Shown here: positions 32,651-44,500 of the stretch, in pieces
Layout: each line of letters opens with the position of its first letter
How positions within the stretch are numbered: position 1 is the stretch's first letter
NCBI RefSeq assembly: GCF_900163755.1
Contig: NZ_FUKI01000079.1
Coordinates: 1 to 64,000, forward strand
DNA: 64,000 nucleotides
DNA from: Crenothrix polyspora
Lineage (GTDB): Bacteria; Pseudomonadota; Gammaproteobacteria; Methylococcales; Methylomonadaceae
Reading direction: 5' to 3'
Made by a program: the position numbers and the translations under genes
Notes under the pieces: generated by a model
Databases searched by the model: none
The model's input: the letters and a program-made list of their open reading frames with translations, nothing else
What the model was told of the DNA's origin: nothing

Positions 32651-35350
32651 ATGAACGCATGGCACAAGCTATCGGTTAACGAAGCCATAAGCCTTCTTGC
32701 TACCGATGTAGAGCAAGGACTTTCGGCCAATGAAGCGAAAAACCGGCTCGCCCAGTATGGACAAAATAAACTGCGCAAAGGTAAGCGATTTTCGGCTTTG
32801 GTCATTTTTGTAAGTCAGTTCAAAAGTCTGATTATTTGGGTACTGATTGGTGCGGCGGCAGTTTCCGCAGCACTGGGTGAAACGGTAGACGGTATCGCCA
32901 TCATTGCCATCGTAATCCTGAATGCAGTGATCGGTTTCTTTCAGGAGTATCGTGCCGAGAAGGCGGCCGCCGCATTAGCTCGTCTGACTGCGCCTCATTG
33001 CCGCGTGGTGCGCGGCGGCCATAGCGTAGTGGTCGCCGCAACTGAAATCGTTCCGGGCGATATCCTGTTGTTGGAAGGCGGGGATCTGGTCGCTGCGGAC
33101 GCTCGCCTGATCCAGACATCAGTGCTTCGTATCAACGAAGCACCCCTCACCGGTGAATCGCAAGCCGTAGACAAGTTCACCGATGGCTTGCCTCTGGAAA
33201 CGCCGCTGGCGGAGCGGAACAATATGGTTTTCCTCGGCACCAGCGTAACCGGAGGCTCAGGCCGCGCCTTGGTGGTGAATACCGGCATGGAAACAGAACT
33301 CGGCCATATCGCTAAACTTCTGGAGGCTGCCGAAAGCGGAGAAACCCCGTTGCAACGCCAACTTGAACGGGTAGGTCGTCTGCTGTTGATGGCCTGTTTC
33401 GGCATCGTCGCGTTAATTTTCGGCCTCGGCTTATGGCGTGGAATTCCGCCGTTTGAGCTGTTCTTGAGTTCGGTGAGTCTTGCGGTAGCGGCTATCCCAG
33501 AAGGTTTACCGGCGGTGGTGACTATCGCGCTCGCTTTGGGTGTGCAGCGTATGGTGCAGCGTCATGCCTTGGTGCGGCGCCTAGCTTCAGTCGAAACGCT
33601 AGGCCGCGCCCAGGTTATCTGTACGGATAAGACCGGCACGCTGACGATGGGTGAAATGACTGCCCGAAAGTTGATTACTCCAGAAAATTTGTATCGCGTC
33701 ACCGGCGAAGGTTACGCCACAGAAGGCACTTTTTTTTCCGGCAACGTGGAAAGCATGCCATCAGAAAAACCTGATCTCCTGGCTTTGCTGCGGACGTTGG
33801 CCGCCTGTAACGATGCTGAACTGACATTAATAGATAACCGGCCTGTAGTGATCGGCGATCCTACTGAGGGGGCGCTACTGGTGGCCGCTGTAAAAGGCAG
33901 CATTACCCGTGGGGTCTTCGAGACCCAAATGCCTCGTCTGGCTACTGTGCCTTTCAATTCCGAGCGCAAGCGCATGACAGTCATTCGTAGTCGGGATAAC
34001 CATACCTGGGCTTTCGTTAAAGGCGCACCCGAAGTTATTCTCAGCCGTTGTACCTTAATTCGTACCGACCAGGGAATAAGGGAACTGACTGAGAGCGACC
34101 GTACCCGCTTCCTCCACGCTAATATATTATTGGCGAGCGATGCCCTGCGGGTGCTTGCCGTTGCCGAGCGACCGCTGGACGGCTTCAGTTTCGAACAAGG
34201 CAAGGGTGTAAACGATGCCGAGATCGAGCAGGCGCTTACCTTTTTGGGACTTGTAGGCTTACAAGACCCGCCACGAGGTGAGGCTAAGGAGGCTGTGGCC
34301 AAGTGCAAACGGGCAGGCATTAAAACCGTGATGATTACTGGCGATCATCCAGACACTGCGCGGGCAATAGGCTGTGAATTGGGTATTCTGGGCAAGGGTG
34401 ACGAAGTTCTCGTAGGAGTTGAGCTTGACCGCTTGGATGATGAAACGCTGAAGCAACGGGTAGCACAGGTTTCGGTTTATGCGCGGGTTACTGCTGAGCA
34501 CAAGCTCCGCATTGTTCGTGCCTGGAAAGCACGGGGGGCAGTCGTGGCGATGACCGGGGACGGGGTTAATGATGCGCCTGCGATTAAGGAAGCATCCATC
34601 GGTATCGCTATGGGCATCACCGGAACCGAGGTGACCAAGGGGGCGGCCGACATTATCATCACCGATGACAACTTTGCTTCCATTGTCGCCGCCGTAGAAG
34701 AAGGACGGGGCATTTATGACAATATTGCCAAAACTTTAGCTTATCTGTTGGGCAGCAGTACCGGCGAATTGATCGTGATGCTGATTGCGGTTCTGCTGGG
34801 CTGGCCACTGCCACTATTGCCGTTGCACCTTTTGTGGATCAACCTAGTAACAGACGGCTTTGCAGCACTGGCCTTGGCGACTGATCCAATTGATGCCGAC
34901 GTGTTAAATCGCCCGCCGCGATGTTCCAAGTCAGCGCTGCTCAACCGGAATTTACTCAAACTAACCCTGTTCACCGGCTTATTGGCCGCCAGTGTCACAC
35001 TTGGCGTGTTTGCCTATGAATTATATATAATCGGCAACAGCCTTGATCATGCCCGCGATGCCGCCTTTACCGCCCTGGTGATCACCGGACTGTTGCGTGC
35101 CTTCGGCGCACGGAGTGAGCAGCGCCCCCTCTGGCAGATAGGCCTATTCTCCAACATGCGTTTGTTTCTGGTTGTGGCAGTGAGCTTCACCTTGCAGTTG
35201 GCGATACACCATGTCCCCATGCTGCAAACGCTGTTTCAGATCGAACCAGTGTCGCTACATCAGTGCGTAACCTGGATCGGGGTTGGATTTATACCATTGA
35301 CAGCCCTAGAACTGAGAAAAATCATCCGCAGCCAAGCAAAGAAAATCTGA
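32651..35350 (+). CDS. P2-type cation-transporting ATPase
   Basis: An 899-residue P-type ATPase of the Ca2+/Na+-type (PMR1-like) group. It has an N-terminal cation-ATPase domain (WHKLSVNEAISLLATDVEQGLS), TGES in the actuator domain, PEGLPAVVTIALALG (the PEGLP motif of helix 4), DKTGT with D326 phosphorylated, a GDGVND hinge motif, and a C-terminal helical domain. It lacks CPC/CPH and heavy-metal-associated domains, so it is not a P1B metal pump despite its place in a metal island. Ca2+, Mn2+ or H+ are the usual ions; the substrate here is unknown. GGGAGG lies just upstream of the ATG. Confidence 0.92.
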   Translation: MNAWHKLSVNEAISLLATDVEQGLSANEAKNRLAQYGQNKLRKGKRFSALVIFVSQFKSLIIWVLIGAAAVSAALGETVDGIAIIAIVILNAVIGFFQEYRAEKAAAALARLTAPHCRVVRGGHSVVVAATEIVPGDILLLEGGDLVAADARLIQTSVLRINEAPLTGESQAVDKFTDGLPLETPLAERNNMVFLGTSVTGGSGRALVVNTGMETELGHIAKLLEAAESGETPLQRQLERVGRLLLMACFGIVALIFGLGLWRGIPPFELFLSSVSLAVAAIPEGLPAVVTIALALGVQRMVQRHALVRRLASVETLGRAQVICTDKTGTLTMGEMTARKLITPENLYRVTGEGYATEGTFFSGNVESMPSEKPDLLALLRTLAACNDAELTLIDNRPVVIGDPTEGALLVAAVKGSITRGVFETQMPRLATVPFNSERKRMTVIRSRDNHTWAFVKGAPEVILSRCTLIRTDQGIRELTESDRTRFLHANILLASDALRVLAVAERPLDGFSFEQGKGVNDAEIEQALTFLGLVGLQDPPRGEAKEAVAKCKRAGIKTVMITGDHPDTARAIGCELGILGKGDEVLVGVELDRLDDETLKQRVAQVSVYARVTAEHKLRIVRAWKARGAVVAMTGDGVNDAPAIKEASIGIAMGITGTEVTKGAADIIITDDNFASIVAAVEEGRGIYDNIAKTLAYLLGSSTGELIVMLIAVLLGWPLPLLPLHLLWINLVTDGFAALALATDPIDADVLNRPPRCSKSALLNRNLLKLTLFTGLLAASVTLGVFAYELYIIGNSLDHARDAAFTALVITGLLRAFGARSEQRPLWQIGLFSNMRLFLVVAVSFTLQLAIHHVPMLQTLFQIEPVSLHQCVTWIGVGFIPLTALELRKIIRSQAKKI

Positions 35351-35462
35351 AACGATACGTTATTTTTCAACCCGTAAATTATAAAGGAGGTAAAACTGAT
35401 AACCCCACTAACAATCTGAAAAAAAAAGTCACTAAACTATTGAATAACCTTGGAGAATCCAC

Positions 35463-35807
35463 ATGAAAACAAAATTATTGATTACCTTGCTTTTAACTGC
35501 TGGCTTACTGACTGCTTGCGCCGAAATGAACCCGCATCCTATGGATATGAGCCAAGCCGTGCAAAATGCAGAATCCAAAGCCGATCATGAGGCGCTGGCG
35601 AAACATTATGATGAAGCAGCCGATGAAATGCAGCTTAAGGTTGATGAGCACAAGAAACTGCTCAGTCAGTACCAGTCAAAAGCCTATCTTTACGGTAGAC
35701 AGGCTGAAGATTTTAAAGCGCATTGCCAAAGGCTGGTTGATGATTATGAAAAAGTCGTCGCCTCTAACCGGAAGATGGCCGAGATGCATCGGGGCACGGC
35801 GCAGTAG
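35463..35807 (+). CDS. Small coiled-coil lipoprotein, copy 2
   Basis: A 114-residue paralogue of the protein at 28696 with the same lipobox (LTAC, C19) and His/Met patch. The first ~80 residues are nearly identical; most differences fall between residues 82 and 102. The duplicated block starts upstream of the gene: the ~60 bases before the ATG (AATCTGAAAAAAA, CACTAAACTATTGAAT, CTTGGAGAATCCACATG) are shared. It is expected to act with the oxidase that follows. Confidence 0.8.
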   Translation: MKTKLLITLLLTAGLLTACAEMNPHPMDMSQAVQNAESKADHEALAKHYDEAADEMQLKVDEHKKLLSQYQSKAYLYGRQAEDFKAHCQRLVDDYEKVVASNRKMAEMHRGTAQ

Positions 35808-35831
35808 TAAAGTTATAAATGAATTTACGAA

Positions 35832-35860
35832 CCCAGTGCCTTGGGATTTAAGGCACTGGG
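35832..35860 (+). other. Intercistronic hairpin, copy 2
   Basis: CCCAGTGCCTT (35832-35842) and AAGGCACTGGG (35850-35860) form the same 11-bp stem as at 29056-29084, with a changed loop. Conservation of the arms while the rest of the spacer diverged suggests function. Confidence 0.6.
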
Positions 35861-35921
35861 GAAAATTAACGGTTTCAAGATAGCGGTTTACAACAGGAAA
35901 CCGTAATAAGGATAAATAAAC

Positions 35922-37430
35922 ATGAAAATTCAGAAGACTTCGGGGATTTTGGCCGGTATGGTCAGCCTATTGGCAACAACTTGTGTTATGGGTGGCTCGA
36001 TCACTACGATTGACCCACCACGCGGTATGGCTTTCAAAGATCCCGTGGCAATGGCCAATATTTCCAAGATCCCCGGTATTGTCGAGGTGAATCTGGAAGC
36101 CAAGATTGCGCCAATCAATGTCAATGGCGTAACCGCCAAATTAATGACCTACAACGGTACGTATCCGGCACCGACTATCAAGGTCAAAAAAGGGGATGTA
36201 TTAAAAGTCCATTTTAAAAACTCATTGCCCAATAGCGGTGTCAACGCGATGGGCGAAACCCGCGATTTGACCAATTTGCACACGCATGGCTTGCATGTTT
36301 CACCTAAGGGCAAGTCAGATAACATCATGCTCAGTTTCAAGTCCGGCGACACCTTCAATTATGAATATGATTTGTCAAAACATTCTGGCGGCAACTTGAA
36401 CTGGTATCACCCGCATCCTCACGGCAATTCGGCAGAGCAAGTCTGGGGCGGCATGGCCGGTGCGCTGGAAGTGGCTGATGAAACCGCGGCTCTGGCGGGT
36501 TATGAAACGCACACGATGATGTTAAAAGACATTACCCTGAAAGGTTCAGCGCCAGCGCCTTACGTCATGGCTGATTCCATGCACGGCAAGGAAGGCAATA
36601 TCATAATGGTCAACGGCAAGGTCAATCCGGTGCTGAACATGAAGCCCGGGCAAGTGCAACACTGGAAAATAGTCAATGCCAGCAATGCCCGTTTTTATAA
36701 ACTCAGTTTGGCCAGCCATAACCTGCAAATCATCGGTACAGATGGCGGCTTACTGGATAAACCGTATCCACAAAGCAGTATTTTGCTCTCGCCAGGCGAA
36801 CGTATTGATATTATGGTCAAGGCATCGGCTACCAAAGGTTACTACAAGTTACTGTCAAGCCCTTATGCCACCGATGATAAGAGCATGATGGCCAGCGCAA
36901 GTAGCAGCCAGAAAATTACTTTGCTGACGGTTAATGTCACCGGTAAGGTCGTTGCTAACAAAATTCCTGCCAAGATAAACAACAAGGCAGTACGGCTAAC
37001 TGTTCCAAAAGGCACAGTGACCCGAAAGATGGTTCTGGACATGCAAATGATGAGTGGCATGGCGGGTATGGGCGGTATGGGCGATACGGCCACCATCAAT
37101 GATATTGCCTATTCTTCGACCAAGGCTTATACCGCCCATTCCAAGTTGAACAGCTATGAAATATGGGAAATTATCAATAATAGCGGGATGGATCACCCTT
37201 TCCATCAACACGTCAATCCTGCCCAGGTTATTTCAATTACCGGTGGCGACACGGCTTATACAAAGTTTTACACGACAAGTCCAGCCTGGAAAGATACCGT
37301 TATCGTGCCTAAAAAGGGGCGCATTAAGCTGTTAGTGCCCATTAAGGATTTTACCGGTACGACCATGTTCCATTGTCACATTCTCGAACATGAAGAGATT
37401 GGCATGGCGGGGCTTTGGGATATTAAATAA
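35922..37430 (+). CDS. Multicopper oxidase (CueO/CopA-like), copy 2
   Basis: A 502-residue close paralogue of the oxidase at 29126, with the same signal peptide and all copper-ligand motifs (HTHGLH, HPHPHG, DHPFHQH, HCHILEHEEIGM). The main change is in the Met-rich loop near residue 375, where MMSGMAGMGGMGD replaces MMSGMDMMQE, making this copy four residues longer and richer in Met. That loop binds Cu(I) in CueO-type enzymes, so the copies could differ in copper affinity. It ends the metal-resistance island. Confidence 0.93.
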   Translation: MKIQKTSGILAGMVSLLATTCVMGGSITTIDPPRGMAFKDPVAMANISKIPGIVEVNLEAKIAPINVNGVTAKLMTYNGTYPAPTIKVKKGDVLKVHFKNSLPNSGVNAMGETRDLTNLHTHGLHVSPKGKSDNIMLSFKSGDTFNYEYDLSKHSGGNLNWYHPHPHGNSAEQVWGGMAGALEVADETAALAGYETHTMMLKDITLKGSAPAPYVMADSMHGKEGNIIMVNGKVNPVLNMKPGQVQHWKIVNASNARFYKLSLASHNLQIIGTDGGLLDKPYPQSSILLSPGERIDIMVKASATKGYYKLLSSPYATDDKSMMASASSSQKITLLTVNVTGKVVANKIPAKINNKAVRLTVPKGTVTRKMVLDMQMMSGMAGMGGMGDTATINDIAYSSTKAYTAHSKLNSYEIWEIINNSGMDHPFHQHVNPAQVISITGGDTAYTKFYTTSPAWKDTVIVPKKGRIKLLVPIKDFTGTTMFHCHILEHEEIGMAGLWDIK

Positions 37431-37950
37431 AAAAGTGGAATAATGTCTTGCTATGCTTCGAAAGCCTTTTTTCCCTGGCTTCCGAGGCGGTATTAAAAGC
37501 TCTGGCTACTGAATAATGGGGCATTCTGCATAAAGGTACGTAACGCACAGCAATTCAGAGTATCCCGAAAAACCAACATGCCGGAAACTTACCCTTTTAT
37601 TGCGGACATACGCCATTCTCTCTTGTATGGCTAGAGTTCGCAGCGTTTCGATTATCAAGTGGGCTCAACACCTATCGCTTTAGTGGATAATATACATTGA
37701 CTAAAATTTTTCTCAGAACGATTGATGAGCACAGTAAAAAGACTATCGGAAGAAATAGCCCAAGGCCTAAATGAATTATTACCAAACCTTAGGGGCTGTT
37801 GCCTTTTGTAACAACTGTTTGAAATCGCAGCTTTAGCCTCCACACTCTGGGTTACCTTATGTAAACTGGCTATTTTTGCCCATCCCCTCGAAAAGGTAAA
37901 AGTTTGCAACAATTCCATATTTTATAGCTACTTGCAAACCCAATGAAATT
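37431..37950. other. Intergenic region between oxidase and Tn3 module
   Basis: About 520 bases without a convincing gene. A minus-strand frame at 37655-37918 is probably spurious. The left end of the Tn3 element must lie here; GGGGCTGTTGCCTTTTGTAA at about 37792 begins with GGGG as many Tn3 ends do, but no matching right end exists to confirm it. Confidence 0.35.
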
Positions 37951-38556
37951 TTAAGTTTTATCCGAGTCATTCCGTTTGGCAGCGAGATGCGAAAAGAACT
38001 TTCTTCTCCCTACACCAACAATCTCACACACCTCGGCGGCAGTCTTGTCCGAGTTTTCATACAATATCCTGGCATTTTCTAATCTTTCGGGGTCGATTTT
38101 AGGTCTTCCCCCTGTTTTACCACGCGTTTTGGCGGATATACGGCCTGCTGCCGCCCGTTCCGCACGTAGTTCCCGTTCCATTTGGTGGATGGCTCCCATC
38201 ATCGACAAAAAGCAACGGCCGGTGGCGGTTGTGGTATCGATATTTTCACGCAAAGACACCAGGTTAATTTGCCGTTGTTCCAATAACTTTGCTGTTGTCA
38301 GCAAGTCCATCAAGGAGCGCGTCATACGGCTCAATTCGCTGACGACCAAAATATCACCGGGTCTGGCATATTCCAGTAGCTGATCCCAGCCTGGTCTTAC
38401 CATGTGCGAACCAGTCATTTTGTCGGTAAATATTTTGCCGCACCCTGCTTTTTGTAATGCATCCATTTGGGAGTCAAGATTCTGGCCACGACTGCTGACG
38501 CGTGCATAGCCGATTCGGTGGGGTGATACTGATGTAAGGGCGGATTCGGTTGGCAT
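37951..38556 (-). CDS. tnpR: Serine resolvase of Tn3-family transposon
   Basis: A 201-residue small serine recombinase. RIGYARVSSRGQNLDSQMDA holds the catalytic serine, ELSRMTRSLMDL the conserved arginines, and the C-terminus is a helix-turn-helix (TAAEVCEIVGVGRRKFFSHL). I start it at the ATG at 38556 (MPTES); an upstream GTG at 38574 would overlap the res-like motif. It resolves cointegrates at the adjacent res region and is transcribed divergently from tnpA. Confidence 0.88.
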   Translation of the reverse strand: MPTESALTSVSPHRIGYARVSSRGQNLDSQMDALQKAGCGKIFTDKMTGSHMVRPGWDQLLEYARPGDILVVSELSRMTRSLMDLLTTAKLLEQRQINLVSLRENIDTTTATGRCFLSMMGAIHQMERELRAERAAAGRISAKTRGKTGGRPKIDPERLENARILYENSDKTAAEVCEIVGVGRRKFFSHLAAKRNDSDKT

Positions 38557-38700
38557 AGTGCAAAAACTTAACACATAGCAGGGTTAAATGCATTATGATT
38601 TTTGCAAAGGTTTTTGCACTTGAAACCAAAGGAAATGCACTTGAAAAAAGCCGATAGTGTGACAGTGCAAAAACTACACTTTTTGCACTCCCTGGACGTG
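38557..38700. promoter_or_regulatory. Putative res site of the first Tn3 element
   Basis: The space between the divergent resolvase and transposase genes holds several copies of AGTGCAAAAAC or its complement (38557, near 38610-38625, and the palindromic pair AGTGCAAAAACTACAC / TTTTTGCACT at about 38671-38696). Paired inverted motifs of this kind are the resolvase subsites of a res region, which also contains both promoters. Confidence 0.65.
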
Positions 38701-38708
38701 GTTCCAGT

Positions 38709-41392
38709 ATGAAGGCCAGTTCACGCCGCCTTGCGATCCTGACAAAAAGGGAAATCGATGACCTCTACGGGTTGCCGCGTTTCAGCGATAAGGACCGTTG
38801 CCTGTACTTTGATTTAAGTCCGGCCGAACGGGGTGCAGTTGACGGTATCCACACCCGCTCGGCGGCTGCTCACCTGGTGCTCCAACTCGGTTATTTTAAG
38901 GCCAAGCGGCAGTTTTTCGTTTACGAACGGGACGCTGTGCTCGACGATCTTGGTTACATTCTCCAAAAGTACTTCCCAGGCAAGGAATTGGCTACGGTCA
39001 AGGCATTGTCTAAACCCACCCGTCTCGAACAACAGCGGATCATACTTCAGTTGTTCGATTTCCGACTCTGCGATGGCACTGCCAAGGCAGAACTGAAACT
39101 GAAGGCGCAGCGCGTCGCCAAATTGTCGACACAGCCGGTCTACATCCTGCGTGAAGCCCTGAATTACTTGGCAAATCAGCGCGTTGTCGCCCCAGGGTAC
39201 ACCTATTTGCAGGATATGGTGGGGCAGGTTGTCACCGGTGAACACCGTCGGATTACCGATTTGTTGGACAAAACCATGACACCGGCAATCAAGGAACAAC
39301 TGGAAGCCCTACTAAAATCGGATGAAGGCATATACCCGATCAGCATGCTCAAACACGAGCCGAAAGACTTCAGTTACAGTGAGTTACGCCAAGAGGTTAG
39401 CCGCCGAAAAACTATCCAACCGCTATATGCCTTCGGCAAATCCTTTCTGGGCGCAAATGGGCTATCCAATGAGAGTGTTGTCAATGGTGCAGTTCTACAC
39501 CGTCTACAAACTCCAGCGCATGGCGGCACCCACGACGCGGTTGTACCTGTTGTGTTTCGCCTTCCACCGCTTTCGGCAAATCAACGACAATCTGATCGAT
39601 GCCCTTATCCATCTCATTGGCCAATACGAAAAACAGGCCAAGCTTGCCGCCGAGCAGGCCATTCAGCAAGCAATAACCGAAGCCAGCGCCAACCTTCACG
39701 CGGCTGGGCAGGTGCTCGAACTGTTCACCGATGCTTCAATACCGGGCGAAACACCGTTTGCGGCTATCAAGCAAAAGGCCTTTTCACTGCTCACCGCCGA
39801 GAGTTTCCCCCTGGTGTCCGGTTATATGCGTAATATCGAATTCGACAAGGCCGCTTTTGAATGGTCGTATTACGGCAAGCTGCAACACAAATTTAAGCTC
39901 AATCTGCGGCATTTGTTCTGTAACCTGGATTTCACCGGCCTGGTGGAAGATGCACCGCTTCTGGAGGCTATCCTATTTTTACAGGAACTCCTACGTCAGG
40001 GCAAGACACCCCGGCAAATCGAGCCTGACAATTTCCCGACCGGTATTATCACAAAAAATGTGCTGCGCTATTTGTATACGAAGGTGGAGAAACAAAAGAA
40101 AAAACACCTGGAAGTGGACCGTTATGAGTTCCTTGTTTACCGCCAGCTCCGCAAAGCGCTGGAGGCATGTGATGTCTTTGTCCAGGACAGCGACGAATTC
40201 CGCAGTTTCGAGGATGACTTGATCGGCACTGAGCGCTGGAAGAAGGATAGGGACGCGATACTGCGCGAGATCGGGGCACCTATGTTACTGGCACCGATCC
40301 AGGAAACCTTGGCTCAATTACAGGAGGAGCTTGAAGGCAAATACAAGTCCGTGAACCAGCGCATTGATAACGGCGACAATAAATACATTAAGATCACAGG
40401 CGCTGGGGATAAGCGCCGGTGGTCATTAATCTATCCGACCGAGGAAGAAACAACCAATAGCCCCTTCTATGGCCAATTGCCGGGTATTGGCGTTGCCGAC
40501 CTGCTCTGGTTTGTGGCAGGGGAAACCGGGTTCTTGAAGGCGTTTACCCATGTACTGGAGCGCTACGTCAAACAAGATGCCGATCCGCGTCTGATACTTG
40601 CCTGTATTGTAGCCATGGGTACGAATATGGGGTTATGGAAAATGGCGGAAGTCTCCGGGCTTAGCCATTCGGCGTTGCTGGCAACGGCCCGCAATTTTCT
40701 ACGGGTGGAAACCCTGCATGCTGCAAATGATGCCATTTCCAATGCCACGGCAGCATTACCCGTGTTCCGCGAGTACGATATCGACCAGCAAATACACTCC
40801 AGCAGCGATGGCCAGCGTATCGAGACACAAATCAACACCATCAACGCCCAGCACGCCAACAAGTATTTCGGCCTGAAGAAGGGCGTGAGTTCCTACACCT
40901 TGTCCGCGAACCATGTGCCGATCAATGCCAAGATTATCGGCACGCACGAACACGAATCACATTTTGTGTTCGACATCCTGCACAACAATACAACAGATAT
41001 CAGGCCAGAGCGCCATTCGACGGACACACGGCACCAACCAAGTGAATTTCCTGATCCTGCGCGTCTTCCAATATCAATTCGCACCGCGTTATCGTGACCT
41101 GCACAAGAAAATGGATGGACTGGTTGGGTTCCATCACCCAAGCCACTATGGCGATGTCCTGATCAGGCCTGCACGCAAGGTTTTAGAGCAATTGATCGTT
41201 AAGGAATGGCCTATTAATCAACGGATTCTGGCCTCACTGGCCCAAAAGGAAGTGACCCAGGCAACCATCGTGCGCAAGCTGACCAGCTATACCCGGCAGA
41301 ACCAGACCAAGAAAGCCCTGTGGGAGTTGGAAAATGTTTGCCGGTCAATTCATATCCTTGATTTCATTGATGACCATTTGTACAGGCAGCAC
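38709..41392 (+). pseudogene. tnpA: Tn3-family transposase, frameshifted and truncated
   Basis: Three consecutive frames make up one TnpA. The first runs from ATG 38709 (RRLAILTKREIDDLYGLPRF) to about 39470. The second covers most of the protein, including QIHSSSDGQRIETQ with the first catalytic aspartate, to about 41030. The third resumes at HGTNQVNFLILRVFQYQFAP. The second shift looks like loss of two bases in an AC run within the STDTHG motif. The C-terminus stops at LDFIDDHLYRQ where the next transposon begins at 41396, so about 70 residues with the end of the catalytic core are lost. Not functional. Confidence 0.85.
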
Positions 41393-41521
41393 ATTGGGTG
41401 CTAATCAACAAAAGGCTCTAAAGTTTCACTGGATTTTGGCTAGCTTCCTATCCATAAAGGCCTATAGGCGATTTTCGACCTCTCAAATTTTGGCTGTTTT
41501 TAGAAGCAGTTTTTCGAGAGC

Positions 41522-44500
41522 TTACAACCCGATGGAATCTACCATTTTTTCATCCGAGAAATCATACTCTCCCTGCAAGTTAAAATGGCTCCACCGCATG
41601 ACAGAATCATTGCGGATGGCTTCAATGAGTTCCTTTTTACGTTCTTCGTTATTATCCTTGCCGAGTTCTTTTGTAAGGTAAAGGTAGTTCCAACATATAA
41701 GGGTATTTTTGATCAGCCTGCGGCAGCCTTCCGCAATGTCCTGGTCTTCTTTTTCGCCTTGAGAGAACGCGTGGTCATTTCCCAGTGAAATCGCCTTGGA
41801 TAATTTATTCGCCCCCTCGACTTTATTGAGTTGTTTCTCAATCGCTTGCCTGAATTCGAGGTCGTCTGCATACTTCAAGATAAACAGCGTCTTAGGGATC
41901 TTGCCAAATTCTTTCAATGCTTTATACAGCGGGTGCTGCTTGGAGTAAGAGTTCAATCGCCTAAAAAGCTGCGAAGCCGTCGTTTTCTTTAGCTTGATTG
42001 TCGCTATAAATCGCAACATTTCGTCCCACTGGACGCTAGTAATTTCTTCATTGATATATCGATCAGGTTGAAAGCCCTGAATGTCTTGCCCCGTTGTTTT
42101 TGTTTTTCCATTCCTGAACGCATACAGCTTCTGGCGACCGAGTCCTTTGATGCGGGGTGCAAACGTGAAGTTCAGGAAAAAAGTGGAGGCAAATATCACT
42201 TCTGAATAACCGTGCGTATCCAACATCGTTGTGCATCAGGCCATCAATCACATAGGGGGCTTCGCGCTCAGCAGAGCTGATAACCATTGAATGCCACATC
42301 ATCTGGCGCATATCGATGAAACTGATTACGCTTGCGCCTTTGTCTTTCCCCAAATATTTGAAGGAATAGTTGGCGTTGAGTGAATCAACAGACACCCCGA
42401 CTTTTTGCCCATCACTGGAAGTGTGCAACTGGCCGGCTTGATTCCGGTAAATATCCGGTATCTCCATCTTATCCATGAATTGTAAAATGCGGTCATTCGC
42501 GCTTTGGACGTTAGCTAACGAAAAATACCAATTCAGCGTGTTATCCAACTCATTTTCATTGATCTGCTTAGAAATTTGCGCCAGTTTACGGTGGCCAATA
42601 TCGCAGCCGTAGGCCATGATTCCCGCGAAAAAAACTTTCTTGGCCGGTTTGGTTTGCCGGTGTTTCATCTGCCAATGCTCAAATTCTTCCAGGAATCCGG
42701 TCGCGTTATCAACCGTGGCCAACGCTTCAAGCAAAGGGATATATTTCCGCTCCGGAAATATGCTGCCCAATGACAAGCTATCCATTTCCTCAAGCTTGGG
42801 CGTTGAAACATGGAACGTGCCATCACCACGAAACGTCAGGTGTGGATTGCCGCCGGCTGTAAAGCGGTTGTTAGTTTCCTCATAGCGTAAATCAACGGCC
42901 TGTGACAATGCCTTCAACGTTGCCTGACAATCAGCATAGCGGGTTAATTCTGCCCGGTACAAATATTCATCCCGGTTTGCATCCCAATCGGGTTTTGGGA
43001 TCATATAGTCATCCAGGGAGCGATATTTTTCTGAATGAATCAGGTTGAGGACACCCGATTTGATAGCATCCGCAACCGCAAGATACAGTAGCGCCTTATA
43101 CAGAGATACCCGGAACTTGCCGTCTTGAGCGACGATCAAGCTACGTTGCTCTGGCGTTAAAAACGCTATCGGTGCCTGTTTGTCGATATTTCCAGACTTT
43201 TTTTGGTAATGCACGATGGCTTCAAGCAACAGTGGCTTGCCGCAATTTGAATCAAAAATCGTTTGCCGCACAATATCGGCAACACGGCCTTGTAGTTTGA
43301 GGGATCGTTTTTCCAGTAGGTCGTAATAACCGATGCCTTGTTGCTGAAGGGTGGTCAGTTCATCCTTGAATTTGTTGATTCGTTGCTCAATGCCGGATTT
43401 TTTGGATACGGGGTGATTAATGGTTTCCCCTATTGCCACCACTTTTTGGTCTGCGGTTAATCCCGCATCAGCAATGATGGCTTTGATTGTGGCCAAGGTG
43501 CTTTTAAAATCGTTCTGCAGGCCGTCAACCAATTGTGTGACGGACTGATTCCGGCTTTCCATCTCTTGGTAACAAATTTCCTTATGTTCATTATAAGTGG
43601 CATTGATCGCAGATTGGACGGCCAGTAGCAGAACATCTATTAACATGTCTTGCAGTTTCAGCGTTTGGTAGACAATGAAAGCTATCAAATGTAAATAGCG
43701 ATCCTGCTTTGCTCGGCGAGAAACCTGATGAACCTGAGCTTTGATAACGGAATAGGCGTAGTAGCGCAAGCATTCATAACTTAAACCGAGCTGGTTTACT
43801 ACGGGTTTAAATTCGACATAAAGTGCCATCAAATTTTGTAGATCAGCAAGATTGGCTTCGATTTTCGAAGGCCGGGTTGATTGGGACGCTTTTTTAAGCA
43901 GCGTAATTTGATAACGCCATTTTTCGTCAGAACCCGATCCTGTTGCCTTTTCCAGCAAGGCATCAAGCGTGTCTTGCTGGGCTTTGTTCAGACTGGCTTC
44001 GATGATTCTATTTAGGCCGTGCTGATGTTCATTAATCGCTTCGACAATCAAAGCGGCCAACACGTTATAGCTGGGCAGGGAAATTTCCTTACGCGTTAAT
44101 ACCTGGATGATATCCAATAAAATTAATTTTGGCCGGAACTGAACGCGCAACATGATTAATATTTCGTGTTTGGCAAATGCCCTTGCGACAGTATCAAAGA
44201 GGGTAAAGCCGAAGTAATTCAAAATGATGTGTTGGTGACGAAGATACGTGGCCTTGTCATAGACGCTCGTATCAACATCATCAATCTGTACGCCTATTTG
44301 CCTGGCAACATACGCAATGTCCGTTTGATGGAACTGCCGGGCAAAAAATCGGTGCCGCGCCTTGAAGTAACCTGCCGTCACCGTAAAACAGACCTTATTC
44401 GTTGGAGACTTCAAGTTTCCCATTGCCTCATTGAGCATCTGCGGCAGGGTAAAGAATCTCCTGCGCTCAAGACTATTAAACACAGGCGGCGATTCAAAGG

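Noticed and set aside
32651-35350. Reading the 899-residue ATPase as a copper pump because of its location
   Set aside because: It has PEGLP rather than CPC in the ion-binding helix and no metal-binding N-terminal domain, so it belongs to the P2 group.
37792-37830. GGGG-starting sequence as the left end of the first Tn3 element
   Set aside because: There is no right end to compare because that side of the element is lost, so the match cannot be tested.
37655-37918. An 87-codon minus-strand frame between the oxidase and the Tn3 resolvase
   Set aside because: No recognisable features and no ribosome site; lies in a region expected to hold the transposon end.
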